Below, piece by piece: positions 7,980 through 17,246 of a DNA stretch of 64,000 nt; positions within the stretch are counted from its first letter, which is position 1; every line of letters begins with the position of its first letter. Source of the stretch: Kalaharituber pfeilii (lineage: Eukaryota > Ascomycota > Pezizomycetes > Pezizales > Pezizaceae); assembly GCA_015179045.1 (NCBI GenBank), contig WHUZ01000068.1, forward strand, positions 248,001-312,000. The letters run 5' to 3'. A program made the position numbers and the translations under genes. Below the pieces are notes generated by a model that ran no database searches, was not told where the DNA came from, and was given only the letters and a program-made list of their open reading frames with translations.

Positions 7980-9904
7980 ACGCCGCGCGAGAGGGCATGC
8001 TGGTTGCACAAGTTCCATGGCTGCGGTGTTGTTGGCCCTGGCGGGCGACATGAAAGGCGTCATGCCCATGCTGTCATGGACGTGCAGGTCCACGTCGGGA
8101 GCCATCTAGAGGAATAGCTTGAGGCACCCGACGTAAAGACGGAGTTATTGTCCTGTAGCACCTGATATCAATGAACCCTGTGGAGCACAGGGCAGCCAGT
8201 GAGGTGTACCCTTTTTTTTTAAAAAAAAAAAAAGAAAGAAAAAGAAAAAAAAAAACATTAATCCCATGCCGCCCTGGGGGCTATAGCGATGTATTAGATG
8301 CATAGGAGATAGTATGAAGAAAGAAATAAAAGAAAGAAGCGCAAATGAAGGTGTACCCATTGCTGTCGGGCGTGCTGGCTGCCACGGGGTGGGCCAGCAG
8401 CAGCGCCAAACACTCCTTTGCTGCGTTGGTGGGCCGCGCAGATGAGCGGCGTTACGCCATTCTCAGCCGGAGTCGTCGGGTCCGCACCTGGGATGGCGGG
8501 GAGTATATCGAGGATCTCGTAGTGGTTGAGCGCAGCTGCGATCGACAGCGCGGTGTAGTCCTTTTCTGACTTCTTATTCGGGTCGATGCGCCGCTGCGCA
8601 CCCTCCAGCAGCGCCTGCACCAGCACCGGATGCCCCACGGCTGCGGCGCAGTGGATGGGCGTTACGTCATCCAGTCCGGCATGGTGCAGGTCGATGCCCG
8701 CATGTTGCTTGATAATCTTGACGTGTCTATCGACTCCAGCAGGGCCCTGAAGGTGCCGTGGTCGCCATGAGATGCCGCGGCGCGAATGGGGGGTGCAGCG
8801 CGAGTAATGCAGCATCGCGTCGGCCTTCAGGCCGAGGAAAACACGCGGGGTGCGCGTCCAGCAGGCGGACCATCTCTGGGCTGCCCAGGCCCTCGACGCA
8901 CATCTTCAGTGGTGGCTTGTCGGCCACGTAGTCCCGCATATAGGCGACCGGATGCTCCAGCGGCGGCGGTGGTTCGGCAGGGCCGCACGCCCAGATCGCC
9001 TCCAGGCACTCCCTGAGCGTAGCCGAGTATGGCGGCCTGCTGTCCCACTTCACCTTGCGCATCCGCAGCGCGGCCTCCAGCGCGCCCTCTAGCTCTCCTT
9101 GCGTGTCCCTGCGCGTCCGGACCGCCCTCACCGCATCATCGTCCCACAGCACATCCCCGCCCGATGCCGCGCCCTGACGTATTCGGCGATCACCCTGACC
9201 ACCTCGCCGTGCGTCTTGTGGCAGGCGGGCAAGATGGGTGTCCTCCACCAGCCACGCGCTGGCAGCCTTACCGTCCCGCGCACGCAGATACGCCACGCTG
9301 TCCGCGTCCCCCGCATCCGCCGCCAGACACAGCGCCCGATCTCCCATGCAACCCAGCGCCTCTTGGAACCACTCGTGCCGCACCAACATGCCTGAAACCG
9401 TCTGCATCTTCCACGCTGCCTCCTCGAGCCCCTTAAACCCTCCAGCTCCAGCATCAATATCTGCAACTTGACGTCGTTCCTACAGACCCCCACCCAAAGA
9501 TTATTGGCGAAAATGTCTTGCTCCTCTGCCGGGCATATCTTGCTCATGGCCCATTCCCTCCACTGGGCCGGCGCCACTTCCCCCGCACGCTGCCTTGTCC
9601 ACTCCAAGAGCCATCTGACAATTCCAGGATGCTCCCTGAAGGCCGCGATCTGCAAAAACGTGGAAGACAATCATCTTCCTCGACTTGAAAGGGTCCGTAC
9701 CAAGCTCCTCTACCAACATCCTCACGGCCTGTGCCACGCTGCGTGGTGGACCGGCGTCCATCCGGCTGCATCAACTAATCTATCTCTGTTCCTCCGCCTG
9801 AAAGAATCCGCCCGCCTCCACAAGCTCCCCACCTCCTCTCCACACTACCCATACAAACAGTATATGACCCTCTACATCAAACACATTCACATCCACCCTC
9901 TCTA
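7980..9904 (-). pseudogene. Ankyrin-repeat protein pseudogene, 3' part
   Basis: GC-rich minus-strand sequence with ankyrin-like blocks in shifting frames: VDVNVFDVEGH at the LINE junction, TFLQIAAFREHPGIVRWLLE near 9640, DRALCLAADAGDADSVAYL near 9330, and DDVTPIHCAAAVGHPVLVQALL with DYTALSIAAALNHYEILDIL near 8520-8680, then DLHVHDSMGMTPFM near 8060. At least three frame changes separate them (for example at about 9672, where FKSRKMIV must jump to SSTFLQIAA). The gene is cut by a family B insertion at 8212-8348 and by the LINE at 9905-14804; its 5' part resumes at 14,805. The family is protein-protein interaction scaffolds; the original function is unknown. Base composition is clearly more GC-rich than the flanks. 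Confidence 0.75.
8212..8348 (-). mobile_element. Family B retroposon insertion in ankyrin pseudogene
   Basis: The 10-bp TSD aggtgtaccc occurs at 8202-8211 and 8349-8358. On the minus strand it carries tagcccccagggcggcatgg, the family B tail block, but then ends in attaatg, a T-rich run and finally A9 instead of plain poly(A). Confidence 0.75.
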
Positions 9905-9916
9905 TAATCAGCAGGG

Positions 9917-10900
9917 TTAAGAGCGACAAGAGGGTAGTGGCCCATGCGAGGAGAGGGGCCCGGGAGTGGAGAGCAATTGAGGAAACGAAAGGGTGGGTCT
10001 GGTGTGAGGCAGAAGGACGTGGTAGGGTTGGAGGAGTATATATCCACCCAGACACGAACTTGGAGACCTTGTAGGGCTGGATAGACAGGTGGGGAAGTGA
10101 GAGGCCCAGGAGGTCCACGGTCCAGTGCAGTACTACTGGGAGACTTTAACGCACACCATCCAGCACGGTCCAAACTAGACAGAGGGCCTGACCCAAGGGG
10201 GAGGGCACTCATGGAGGGATTGGGGGGTACAGGCTGGCTTCTGGAGACAAGGAAAGGGGATGCAACGTGGGCGAGAGAGGTGGAAGGGCAGGTCAGAGAG
10301 AGTGTTCTAGATCTAGTCTGGAAGTATGGGGAATTGGGATGGCAGAGCGAGGATCCAGAGTGGCTATGTGGAGACCATGCAGTGGTTTGGGGGTCTTGGT
10401 ATACCAGCCAAGGCAAAATCGAAATAAGGAGAGGGGTGGATTGGGACAAGGCAGAGGATTTGATTCCAGCAATAATGGGGAAGAAGGTCCCAGAACAATG
10501 GGAGTGGTTCCGAAGCCTCGAAGGAGGGACTGCATATGAGAAGACTTGCAAACTTCAGGAGAGCCTGAGGAGGGAGGTACGTGCATCCTCAAGAAGTAAG
10601 TTGTGGTGGGATGATGAGGTAGAAGAGGCAGCGAAGGCAGTGAGGAAGGAGGGGCGAGGGGGTAAGGGACAGGCAGCCAAAGCTTGGGAGAGGGCCAGAC
10701 TCCTACGGTGGAAAGAGCGGGTTAAGACCCTCAAGTACATTATAAGGCGGAAGAAGAAGGAGTGCTGGGAGCGGTTCACGGAGGAAAACAGCTCCAGGGA
10801 CCCATGGGATGTGATCCACATAGCGAAGGACCCTTGGAAGTTAAGAGGAAAGATGGGCGACCTCGTGGGTGACAATGGTGATATATGGAGGAGAAGGTGA
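9917..10900 (+). pseudogene. LINE ORF2: AP-endonuclease domain remnant and linker
   Basis: Frame 1 carries GGVYIHPDTNLE and ends in a TAG near 10,073. After a frameshift the next frame carries VLLGDFNAHHPAR (the GDFNAHH endonuclease motif) and later GDHAVVWG, which corresponds to the SDH motif with the serine replaced. A Lys/Arg-rich linker follows (ARLLRWKERVKTLKYIIRRK), typical of the EN-RT spacer, until a stop at about 10,900. The family's role is target-site nicking for target-primed reverse transcription. Confidence 0.8.
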
Positions 10901-10945
10901 GGGGCCTGGTACAGAGGAACTTCAAGTACCAGGCGACGTCGCCGG

Positions 10946-11176
10946 AGGCGTCAAATTTGCCGGGTGCGTCAAATTTGCTGGCTGCGTCAAATTCGTCGGT
11001 AGCGTCAGATTCGCCGGCAGTATCGAATTCGCCGGCAATGTTAGACCCATCGGCAGTATCAATTTCGCCGGCATTAATTTCACCGGCAGCGTCAGATTCA
11101 CTGGCAGTACCGAATTTGTCGGCAGCGTCAGGGCCGCCGGCAGTACCGAATTCGCCGGCAGTATCAATCCTACCGG
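10946..11176 (+). repeat. 18-bp minisatellite, about 13 units, inside LINE ORF2
   Basis: Units of the form CAGTATCGAATTCGCCGG / cagcgtcagattcgccgg run head to tail, twelve of 18 bp and one of 15 bp (233-bp scale; 231 bp measured). Because 18 is divisible by 3 they translate as six-residue repeats (ASNSPA-like) without shifting frame. Units are diverged, mainly at the middle positions. Confidence 0.9.
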
Positions 11177-11239
11177 TGAACCCGGGTCCGCAGAACCTGA
11201 CAGACGAAGTGACCTCCTCCAATATAAAGAAGCTGACTG

Positions 11240-11445
11240 AGGGCTATACAAGGCACTTGCAGGCACCTCAAACCGTTCAGCTCCAGGGCCTGATGGCATC
11301 AGTTATAGGTTTATCAAGTTGGTCAATAAGACAGTGCTAGGAGGGCAGTTAATGAAGGAGCCGGCTGTTGAGCTGGCTGCAGGCAGGATGCCGAAGGGCT
11401 GGCAATTCAGCAAGGTGATCATGATCCCGAAATCTGGCAGAGATC
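11240..11445 (+). pseudogene. LINE ORF2: N-terminal RT segment
   Basis: Encodes SAPGPDGISYRFIKLVNK and then GWQFSKVIMIPKSGRD, the conserved fingers and motif 0/1 region of LINE reverse transcriptases, in a frame shifted from the preceding linker. It is cut after GRD by the hAT element and resumes at 12,459. Confidence 0.8.
11438..11445 (+). repeat. 8-bp TSD of hAT-like element, left
   Basis: cagagatc, identical to 12,451-12,458. Confidence 0.9.
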
Positions 11446-12450
11446 CAGTGTTCCCAACGGGCCGGCCAGGCCAGGCCAAGGGTATGGCCTGGCCGGCCTG
11501 GGCCATAGAAATCTAGGCCTGGGCCGGCCTGAAACATTCAGGCCGGCCGTGAGGTCCGCCCGCGCCGGTCCAGGCGGCCTGAATGTTTCAGGCCGACCCA
11601 GGCCGCCCAGGCCGGTCCAGGCCATTCAGGCCATTCAGGCCATTCAGGCCGGTCCAGGCCATTGAGGCCATTCAGGCTACAGTGTGAGTTAAGTTATACA
11701 GTAGCTATATACAGAACGTACTCTAAATTCTACTCTACTGTAATGTTTAGGATTTTGCTTGCTGATTTTACACCGCCAGTATCGCTTTCCATTAGCCATG
11801 CACAGCTTCACCATACTGTCAAATCCAACTTTGTCGCACCAGATTTTTGTAACCCAAATTCCAGAAGACTCGATATCGGCATCAGATGGGACTGCAGGGA
11901 ATCGTCGATGCAAGATCAAAACTTGAACTGCACTATGGAGAGTGAAAATAGTAGAATACTAAAGGAATCATCATCGCCAGCACCGGTGGTTGGAATGTCT
12001 GTCTCCCTGCAATACTAATAAGAAATTAGTATATAGCCAAGCGATACAAAAAAAAATTACTTACCTGAATACCTGCGAAAAGCGCTGCTCAATAAAAAAA
12101 AGTCTAGATAGTTATCCGAAAATATTGAAAGGTTCATATTAAATCCGTGTCCAAGTAACCTGAAGGTGGCCCCTGACATAGCCTCATAACCAGCCCTCCT
12201 GCCCCTGAAATTGCTTAAACGGCCTGAATGGCCTGGACCGGCCTGGACCAGCCTGGGCGGCCTGGGCGGCCTGGACCGGCCTGGACCAGCCTGGGCGGCC
12301 TGGACGGCCTGGACGGCCTGGACCGGCCTGGGCGGCCTGGGCGGCCTGGGCAGTCTGGACGGTCTGAAACCGCCCAGGCCGGCCTGGGCCATCTGGAACC
12401 TTGGCCTGGCCGGCCTGGGCTGTTTCAGGCCTGGCCGGTTGGGAACACTG
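11446..12450. mobile_element. Non-autonomous hAT-superfamily element, 1,005 bp
   Basis: Terminal inverted repeats cagtgttcccaac at 11,446 and gttgggaacactg ending at 12,450, flanked by an exact 8-bp TSD (cagagatc). The 8-bp TSD and the CAGTG start are hallmarks of hAT transposons. Subterminal arrays of GGCC-T-G hexamers fill about 11,459-11,690 and 12,210-12,440 in largely opposite orientation; such subterminal repeats are the usual transposase-binding sites in hAT elements. The AT-rich core (11,690-12,200) has no transposase-like frame, so it must depend on a transposase elsewhere. Removing it restores the LINE RT reading ...PKSGRDLKQARNWRPIQLINC. Confidence 0.88.
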
Positions 12451-12458
12451 CAGAGATC
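12451..12458 (+). repeat. 8-bp TSD of hAT-like element, right
   Basis: cagagatc, identical to 11,438-11,445. Confidence 0.9.
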
Positions 12459-13614
12459 TGAAGCAAGCAAGGAACTGGAGACCAATTCAACTCATCAATT
12501 GTGTTGGGAAGCTGATGGAGAAGGTGGTTGCTGATGACTTGCTGGGCTTTTCCATCATGGGCAATTTGGTGGAGTGAGAGGCAGGTTTGCAATTGATGCC
12601 TTGTTCCGGGCAGTCGTGAAGAGCCAGAGAGCTTTAGCACGTAGTGGTGGGGCAGTGTGGATCATGGAGGATGTCAAGGGGGGTTTCGGGAATACACGTT
12701 GGGAGGTGGTCAAGAACCGCGTACAGGGGTCTAAGGCTGAGAGATGGCTGCCCTGGCTAGAGACCTTCTTCCGGGAGCGAGAGTTTGAGGTAGAATGGGA
12801 TGGACAGGTGAGAGGCAACGGTAGGTCGAACATAGGTGTACCGCAGGGCTCGCCTCTATCCCCAGTCATGTTCCTCATCTACATGGCACCAATTCTGGAA
12901 GAGATGGAGACAAAGGTAGCTGCAGCAGCAAGAAATTGTGAAGTGGAGCTGCCCTCATTTGTAGATGATATGAACTGTATCATTCTAGACTGGGCAGGAG
13001 GTAAGGATATGAGGAGAATTGGAGCAAGAATTGCAGGAGTAGTCAGGGAGGTTGCTAAGGCTCACAGCCTACCACTAGAGACCTCAAAGGAGGAGGTCCT
13101 GGTCATCGGCGAGAAGGCCAAGAGGAGGGCAGATGTTGAGAGGTGCAAGTGGTTGGGAGTCATTTGTGACAGCATACTCGAGTTCGATCATTACTGGAAA
13201 AGCCAGATCGAGAAAGCCAGGAAGTTCCTGAACGTCCTGTCTGGGTTAGGCAATTCGCAATGGGGTATGAGTCCGCTCTCATGGAGAAAGGCATACACAG
13301 GCATGGTAAGAGCAGTGGCACTGTGGGGATCCGAGATTGGGTGGAGAGGTCAGAAGCAGTGGAGAGAGGAGTTCGAGAGACTTCAGTATCAGTCCCTTCG
13401 TAAATGTACAGAGGCAGTGCGAGGAGCGGCGAGAGGGAAGGTGGAGGCAATTGCAGGTGTTGAGAGTGTGGGAACAATCCTGGATCAGAGCCAAGCAAGA
13501 TATGCCCTAAGGTCAATAAGAGACCTTACAGGAGTAGGGGATCTATGGCCTGAGAGCTTCAGAGGGGTTGATACTGCAGACCCAGACTGGGAAGGGGAGA
13601 AGGGGAGAGACTAG
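12459..13614 (+). pseudogene. LINE ORF2: reverse transcriptase domain
   Basis: After the hAT element the RT continues: NWRPIQLINCVGKLMEKVVAD, then GRFAIDALFRAV, EDVKGGFGNTR (in place of the usual D-V-K-G-A-F-D-N, so the second acidic-region motif is altered), GVPQGSPLSPVMFLIYM and FVDDMN (the YADD-type catalytic box with both aspartates kept). It ends at TAG 13,612-13,614, after which the frame continues in the RNase H region. The changed first catalytic motif and the premature stop indicate an inactive copy. Confidence 0.85.
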
Positions 13615-14644
13615 AGAGACTTCAGCCTAGCATATACCACAGAGAAGAATGATGACTTCGAGTCAGTAGCAGGTAAGATTGCCAGCACACTTGAGGTCGA
13701 TGAAGATGAGAAAGTGTCCTGGGGGCAGGAAGTTCAACCACTTGGAACAGAAATCGAGGTCGCTGACCTTAAGCTGGGTAAGGAGGATGCTCCAGCCAAG
13801 TGGGAAAAGGCTATCAGCAAGGCTAAGGGTGATTCTGTAGCCATATTCACAGATGGCAGCCGCAGTGAGGAAGGAGGGGTTGGAGGTGGATAGTGCTGGA
13901 AGCAGGTAGTGGCAGGAGAGTCAAAAGGGCCCCGGTGGGTTGGCACTAACGCGACGGTGTGGGATGGAGAGGTCGCAGGTATGAGAGGGGCCCTCGAGGC
14001 GGTGGATGGTAGGGTGAAAGTGTTACTGCTTGCAGACTCTCAGGCAGCAATTTAGCGCAGTTAAGACAGCAGGGAAAACTAGAAGAGCGAGGACTGCAGA
14101 CCTGGCGCGTGTGGTAGAGCTCGTGGCAGAAAGGCGGCGGAACTTGAGGGATCCTGGAGCTGTGAGGCTTGCGTGGGTCAAGGCCCATGTGGGGATAGAG
14201 GGCAATGAGATCGCAGACGAGAGGGCCAAGGAGGGGGCCAGATGCATGAGGTACGATGGGCAGGCCACTGAGGGCGGTCTGCGCCAGGAGTTAGTTCGAA
14301 AGAGAAAGGAGGAGAGGGAGCGAGCTGGGTTCGGGAAGGGCAAGTTCGTGAAGTGGCGCAGAAGGGCCCTCACCAACTACACCTGGCTGCGAACTGGGAA
14401 AGGCGGAGCCATGTGGAGGAGGAAAATCAGCGGAGAGGAGGCGCCGTGCTCTTGTGGAGCAGCTTGGAGTGCAGAACATGTGGTGTTCGAGTGTGGTGAG
14501 CTGGAGCGGCCCAAGAGAAAGAAGGAGAGTGGTGAGATGGTCACCTGGCAGTGCTGGGAGGACTTAGAGGAGAAGGGGTGGAAGCAGGAGGGGGTAGAGG
14601 GCAACCCAGTCGAGGTATGGTTCGCCAGCCTCGATCTGGGCTAG
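13615..14644 (+). pseudogene. LINE ORF2: RNase H domain and CCHC tail
   Basis: Motifs in order: VAIFTDGSRSEEG (first Asp), a TAG near 13,890, ATVWDGEVAGMRGALEAV (Glu), VLLLADSQAAI (Asp) followed by a stop and frameshift at about 14,053, then AWVKAHVGIEGNEIADERAK (His/Asp of the handle). The C-terminal CSCGAAWSAEHVVFECGEL is the zinc-knuckle. The protein end (WFASLDLG) matches the truncated copy at 19,818-20,051. RNase H places the element among Tad/I-like LINEs. Confidence 0.85.
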
Positions 14645-14726
14645 CTGAAAGGCCGAAGGGTACGTTGTGTACTAAGCGTGTACATAGTGTAGATAGGTAG
14701 CTGCTTTAACCTGGCCCGGGTATATG

Positions 14727-14770
14727 GGTCCCTGCCATAGGCTGGTAGCCTGTAAGCGGGGTTACGTGAA
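14727..14770 (+). other. Family A LINE 3'-tail stem-loop
   Basis: ccctgccataggctggtagc ctgtaagcggggttacgtga can fold with aggct/agcct around a short loop and ccctgc/gcgggg outside. The same tail, with matching changes in the stem, precedes poly(A) at about 2250, 58,050 and (minus) 19,685 and 21,515. It is probably the RT recognition end. Confidence 0.7.
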
Positions 14771-14804
14771 TTTAAAAGAAAAAAAAAAAAAAAAAAAAAA
14801 AAAA

Positions 14805-15099
14805 ATCCACCTTCTCTAGGATTACCTTTTCCCACCTCCGACCACCCACTTCCTCATCTTCCTTCCTCCCCAGCCCCAACACCTCCCTCACCACCTCTAC
14901 CCCAACCCTTTCCTCCTCCCTCCCAACTGCACAGATCCACAACAGCAATGTCTCCAAGCCGCTTAACCACCCTCACTTCATCTACCATATGCCCGTCCTT
15001 CCTCCCCTCATCCACTTGTCCCAACTTTACCCACTCCTCAACACGCCGCGCCTCTGCCTCCAAAAATTCCCTCACCACTGCCACCTCTCCCTCGCTCAT
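14805..15099 (-). pseudogene. Ankyrin-repeat pseudogene, 5' part
   Basis: Starts at an ATG (15,099) with MSEGEVAVVREFLEAEARR and reads through VDEVRVVKRLGDIAVVDLC. It shifts frame near 14,910 and ends in RRWEKVILEKVD at the LINE junction. Skipping the LINE and one TSD copy, the minus-strand frame continues as VDVNVFDVEGH at 9904, which supports a single ankyrin gene split by the insertion. Confidence 0.65.
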
Positions 15100-17246
15100 C
15101 CCCCAATGCCAAAAACCTCAATGCATAAAGTACATATCCCAACCGCTTCACACTGATCCCCATGTCTCGTGAATAGCTGTACGCACGCCTGGAGAATAAA
15201 AATGTATACCCAGCCCCAATCCATCCCTCCATCCCTCGTCCTGGGATTTCGCGAAGGGTAGAGGGGGGGCAAAAAGATATTTTTTCGTGTTAGCCATTTC
15301 ATCATATACCAAGAAGGTAAAGCGGTGTGCAGAGATTGCGATGGGGAATCTCATAAAACGAAACCCTCCATCCGTTTGTTCAATATTTCGTAGCCTGGAT
15401 TATTTATTTCGCTTCTCGGAAATCCAACTCACAAAAAGAGCAATTTGTTTTGTTTTTTTTTTTGTTTTTTTTTTCTGTTTATTCGCAATCTCTGCTTCTT
15501 CGGTCACCCACTCTCCCATCAAAATCGTAAATGCTTGAATTAAAAGGCTCAGCTGTACTCGGGAGGGTCTGACAAATTATGCAACACCAATCACATGCAC
15601 TTCGTCACAACTAGTCCGAAAAGCTTTGTCTCGGCCTGGAATGAACACTTTATTTTCCCAAGACAAGGCTTAGGTACCCATACTCTATCCTCTCTCTTCA
15701 TTACACCGCGAATCGCTTGCAGCTAGACAGTTTTGAACCAAGCTCTCCTCACCGTGACATTGACATTTGCCGTGTTATGATACTTTTATCTCTATTCAAA
15801 ATAATAAAGGCTCGCGTAACCTTTCTTTATTTCTGCATCATGGATAAAACTGACCCCCAACCCCTTCTCCCCCAAGTACATTTTTCAATTTGCTACGAGA
15901 CTTTGATTTTTTGCTTTTGTATCTTTTTGGACAATTCTGATTTACTTTTTCGCAGCCAGATTTTCAATATCATCATCATCATCATCATCTCTGAATGTAA
16001 TAGTTGGCATTCAGGGATCTCTCGGTTTCGCGCAAAAGCGCGGATTGCTTCTTGTTTTTTTTTTTTTTTGTGGTTCTGAAGTCGTGATGGCGAAACTAAC
16101 TACCGTGCCAAGTATGTTAAAGCAAGGATTATCTATGATAGCTAACATCTCACCTCCCTACCTAGTCATTACATAAGCTAAACCCCGTACATGCAGGGCC
16201 GAAAATGCAAACTTTTCCTCATTACCTAGGGATAAATAAAAAAATATTCAAGATTTACTGAAAAGAGCAGACGGATGCTACCCACTGTACTTCCGAATGC
16301 AAAAAAAACATTTCATTTTCCTGATAAAAATAGATTTTTACAAAATTCTTTTCTTTTTAATTCACATGCTGCATTCGCCGGTGTTTAACTGAACAAAGTT
16401 GCCAGTGTTCCGTAGTAAATGCAATGGAACTACCAGGGTAGGTACCAGACGCAGAGTTTCAGGAAAATGGTTGGACTCCGCCAGGAACTTTCCGCAGTAG
16501 GCCTGGTGTAGGGGCACGTGGTTGTCATTGCTGGGTCATGTGACCGAAGGCACGAGATGTTATTTGATTTCTTTTTTTTTTGTTTCGGTGCTGTAGAGTA
16601 AAAATTCTAGCGTTTCCATGTCTAGCTCTCAAAACATCATCATCGGCTTTTAAAGTAACTCGTGAGACAGAAATCCTTATGCATAAAGTTGCACCCCCTG
16701 ACCCGCACGTGAGGGCAACCAGTATATAGCAAATCCCCCCCTCCAGCCCCCGCTGCAGCAATCGAACTCTAAGTACACCAGCACGCTCTTATTTTTTCTA
16801 CTTTGCTCTCGCCCTCTCTGGACCTTATGGAACTACCCCAGAGAGGTTCCTTCGTGTGCGCTCTGCGTCGTACCAGGTAAGTATGGGGTATATATATATG
16901 CAGGACATCCTAAGTAAGTACGAGAAAGCACAGAGGAGGGGAAAAGTCAGTAAGGAGAGAGGTGAGTAGAATACGTTATCACGTAGGCGGTGTTTGGGAG
17001 GAGGAACGGTTGTCACAGATTGCTGCTTGATAGGTGTAAGAAGAAGGAGTCTATGTATTTCTGCAGGCCTAACATGACCCCGAATGAGAATTTTTTTCCA
17101 TCAGACAAGAACGGGTTTATTTCTATGATATCTCGTAAAACTCATAGAATATTATCATCATCCATATCGAAGGAAAACTCTATTCCTATGCCCGTTCCCC
17201 GAGATAGGCCAACACCATTCTTCCTCCCTCGGACACTTCCTGAAAC
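15100..17246. other. Intergenic, no gene seen
   Basis: About 2.1 kb with no supported gene. It holds a (CAT)n microsatellite at about 15,969-15,990 and T-rich runs near 15,450 and 16,050. The last part is the 3' flank of the RFC gene. Confidence 0.5.

Larger units (their letters stand above)
9905..14804 (+). mobile_element. Tad/I-like LINE (family A), 5'-truncated, interrupted by hAT
   Basis: A 14-bp TSD, atccaccctctcta (9891-9904) and atccaccttctcta (14,805-14,818) with one mismatch, encloses the element. It starts inside the ORF2 endonuclease domain, runs through reverse transcriptase and RNase H, then a short 3' UTR, the family A stem-loop tail (about 14,727-14,766) and poly(A). There is no ORF1 because of the 5' truncation. 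A 1-kb hAT-type element (11,446-12,450) sits in the RT domain and an 18-bp minisatellite (10,946-11,176) sits between EN and RT. Several frameshifts make it inactive. It splits the ankyrin-repeat gene on the opposite strand. Confidence 0.88.

Noticed and set aside
9029..9436. Plus-strand open frames in the GC-rich 8.3-9.9 kb region
   Set aside because: Opposite-strand shadows of the ankyrin pseudogene, caused by GC-rich codons.
12211..12534. Open frames of Trp/Ala/Gly-type repeats in the GGCCTG arrays
   Set aside because: They are by-products of hexamer repeats in the hAT subterminal regions, open on both strands.
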